Shown: positions 13,458 to 14,012 of the stretch, in pieces | Position numbering within the stretch: position 1 is the first letter of the stretch | Layout: each line of letters opens with the position of its first letter | Assembly (NCBI GenBank): GCA_009930275.1 | Contig: RZYP01000043.1 | Span: 1 to 14,012, forward strand | DNA from: Negativicutes bacterium | GTDB lineage: Bacteria; Bacillota_C; Negativicutes; Acidaminococcales; Acidaminococcaceae | DNA: 14,012 nucleotides | Reading direction: 5' to 3' | The notes under the pieces: model-generated | The model's input: the letters and a program-made list of their open reading frames with translations, nothing else | Told to the model about the DNA's origin: nothing | Database searches by the model: none | Program-made: the position numbers and the translations under genes

Positions 13458-13943
13458 ATGTCTCAAGACAAAAATAGTTTAGCACATACCACTTGGAATT
13501 GTAAGTATCACATAGTTTTTGCACCCAAATACCGGAGGCAAGCAATCTACGGAAAGATAAAACAAGATATAGGAGTCATACTAAGGCAGTTATGCGAAAG
13601 AAAAGGTGTAGAAATAATCGAAGCCACTGCTTGTGTGGATCATATACACATGTTGGTAAGCATACCGCCCAAGATAAGTGTCTCATCGTTTGTCGGATAT
13701 CTAAAAGGTAAAAGTAGCCTCATGATATTTGATAGGCACTCCAACCTGAAATATCGCTATGGGAATCGCAAATTCTGGTGCACAGGATATTATGTCGATA
13801 CAGTCGGGAGAAACAAGAAGGCAATTCAAGAATATATACGCAACCAAATTCAAGATGATATAGTCGCAGAACAATTAAGCCTATTAGAGTACACGGATCC
13901 ATTTACAGGCGAAGAAGTTCGTAAGAGTAAAAAGAAAAAATAA
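13458..13943 (+). CDS. tnpA: IS200-type HUH/Y1 transposase TnpA
   Basis: This 161-residue single-domain transposase cuts and joins single-stranded DNA through a tyrosine. KYHIVFAPKYRR near residues 16-27 is the family opening, the metal-binding HUH motif is H62-I-H64 in DHIHMLV, and the nucleophile is Y126 in IQEYIRNQ. The C-terminal tail is basic (RKSKKKK). TAGGAGG lies about ten bases before ATG 13458. The gene is intact and of normal length, so the element may be active. Confidence 0.95.
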   Translation: MSQDKNSLAHTTWNCKYHIVFAPKYRRQAIYGKIKQDIGVILRQLCERKGVEIIEATACVDHIHMLVSIPPKISVSSFVGYLKGKSSLMIFDRHSNLKYRYGNRKFWCTGYYVDTVGRNKKAIQEYIRNQIQDDIVAEQLSLLEYTDPFTGEEVRKSKKKK

Positions 13944-13948
13944 GAGCC

Positions 13949-13962
13949 AGACCTTTAGGTCT
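13949..13962 (+). terminator. hairpin after tnpA
   Basis: AGACC and GGTCT pair around TTTA just after the tnpA stop. No T run follows, so it may be a right-end structural element rather than a true terminator. Confidence 0.45.
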
Positions 13963-14000
13963 AGCCCGTGGTAATAGTACAATTGGCGAACCATTCAGAG

Positions 14001-14012
14001 CCCCTTTAGGGG
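14001..14012. repeat. right-end hairpin, cut by the window end
   Basis: CCCC, TTTA, GGGG close the window. The preceding AGAG suggests the stem extends past the boundary. It is probably the right-end recognition hairpin of the IS200-type element. Confidence 0.5.

Larger units (their letters stand above)
13338..14012 (+). mobile_element. IS200/IS605-family element (IS200 type, tnpA only)
   Basis: The element has the parts expected of IS200: a left-end hairpin, a leader hairpin, a single Y1 transposase gene and right-end hairpins, without an accessory tnpB in view. These elements move as single strands and make no target duplication. The exact ends are uncertain, and the right end may lie beyond the window, which stops in the middle of a hairpin. 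It lies just 13 bases past the crt terminator. Confidence 0.8.

Overview
The window looks like low-GC Gram-positive DNA, most likely a pigmented member of the Lactobacillales such as a Carnobacteriaceae-like organism. The reasons are strong AGGAGG ribosome sites, sigma-A-type promoters, an Fst-type toxin, and a C30 (staphyloxanthin-type) carotenoid cluster related to that of Staphylococcus. Genus and replicon cannot be fixed from sequence alone. The left half is a patchwork of mobile and accessory DNA; the right half is an intact biosynthetic locus.

Layout. At 1-1190 lies the 3' part of an IS21-family element (end of istA, complete istB). At 1218-3384 is an AT-rich run of four genes: the C-terminal part of an ABC/SMC-like ATPase that has lost its Walker A end next to the IS, two unrecognised small genes and a zinc-ribbon protein. 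It resembles the remains of an accessory or defence-type operon, but its function is unproven. At 3385-4553 there is no ordinary gene but much structure: a resolvase remnant with two in-frame stops, a pair of ~108 bp direct repeats, and between them a 28-codon Fst-like toxin with a convergent ~70 nt antisense RNA. That unit has the full architecture of a plasmid par type I toxin-antitoxin locus. At 4554-5165 is a helix-turn-helix protein with a 19-bp-arm palindrome over its promoter and related motifs at its 3' end. At 5315-5572 is a LysR regulator cut off after its DNA-binding domain, followed by a possible 21-codon ORF.

The pigment locus runs from 5774 to 13325 as two divergent operons. Leftward: crtN, crtM and a MarR/OhrR-like regulator. 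Rightward: a crtP-type oxidase, an aldehyde dehydrogenase, the glycosyltransferase crtQ and the acyltransferase crtO, ending at a strong terminator. Predicted flow: CrtM joins two farnesyl-PP to 4,4'-diapophytoene; CrtN desaturates it to 4,4'-diaponeurosporene; CrtP oxidises a terminal methyl to the aldehyde; AldH gives the acid; CrtQ glycosylates it; CrtO acylates the sugar. The promoters lie back to back in ~166 bp, with a perfect 20 bp palindrome on the crtP promoter. The MarR protein carries a Cys at position 15 as in OhrR, so pigment production may be tied to peroxide or thiol stress (inference).

The right edge, from about 13338, is an IS200-type element with a single HUH/Y1 transposase, inserted just past the crt terminator and running to or beyond the window end.
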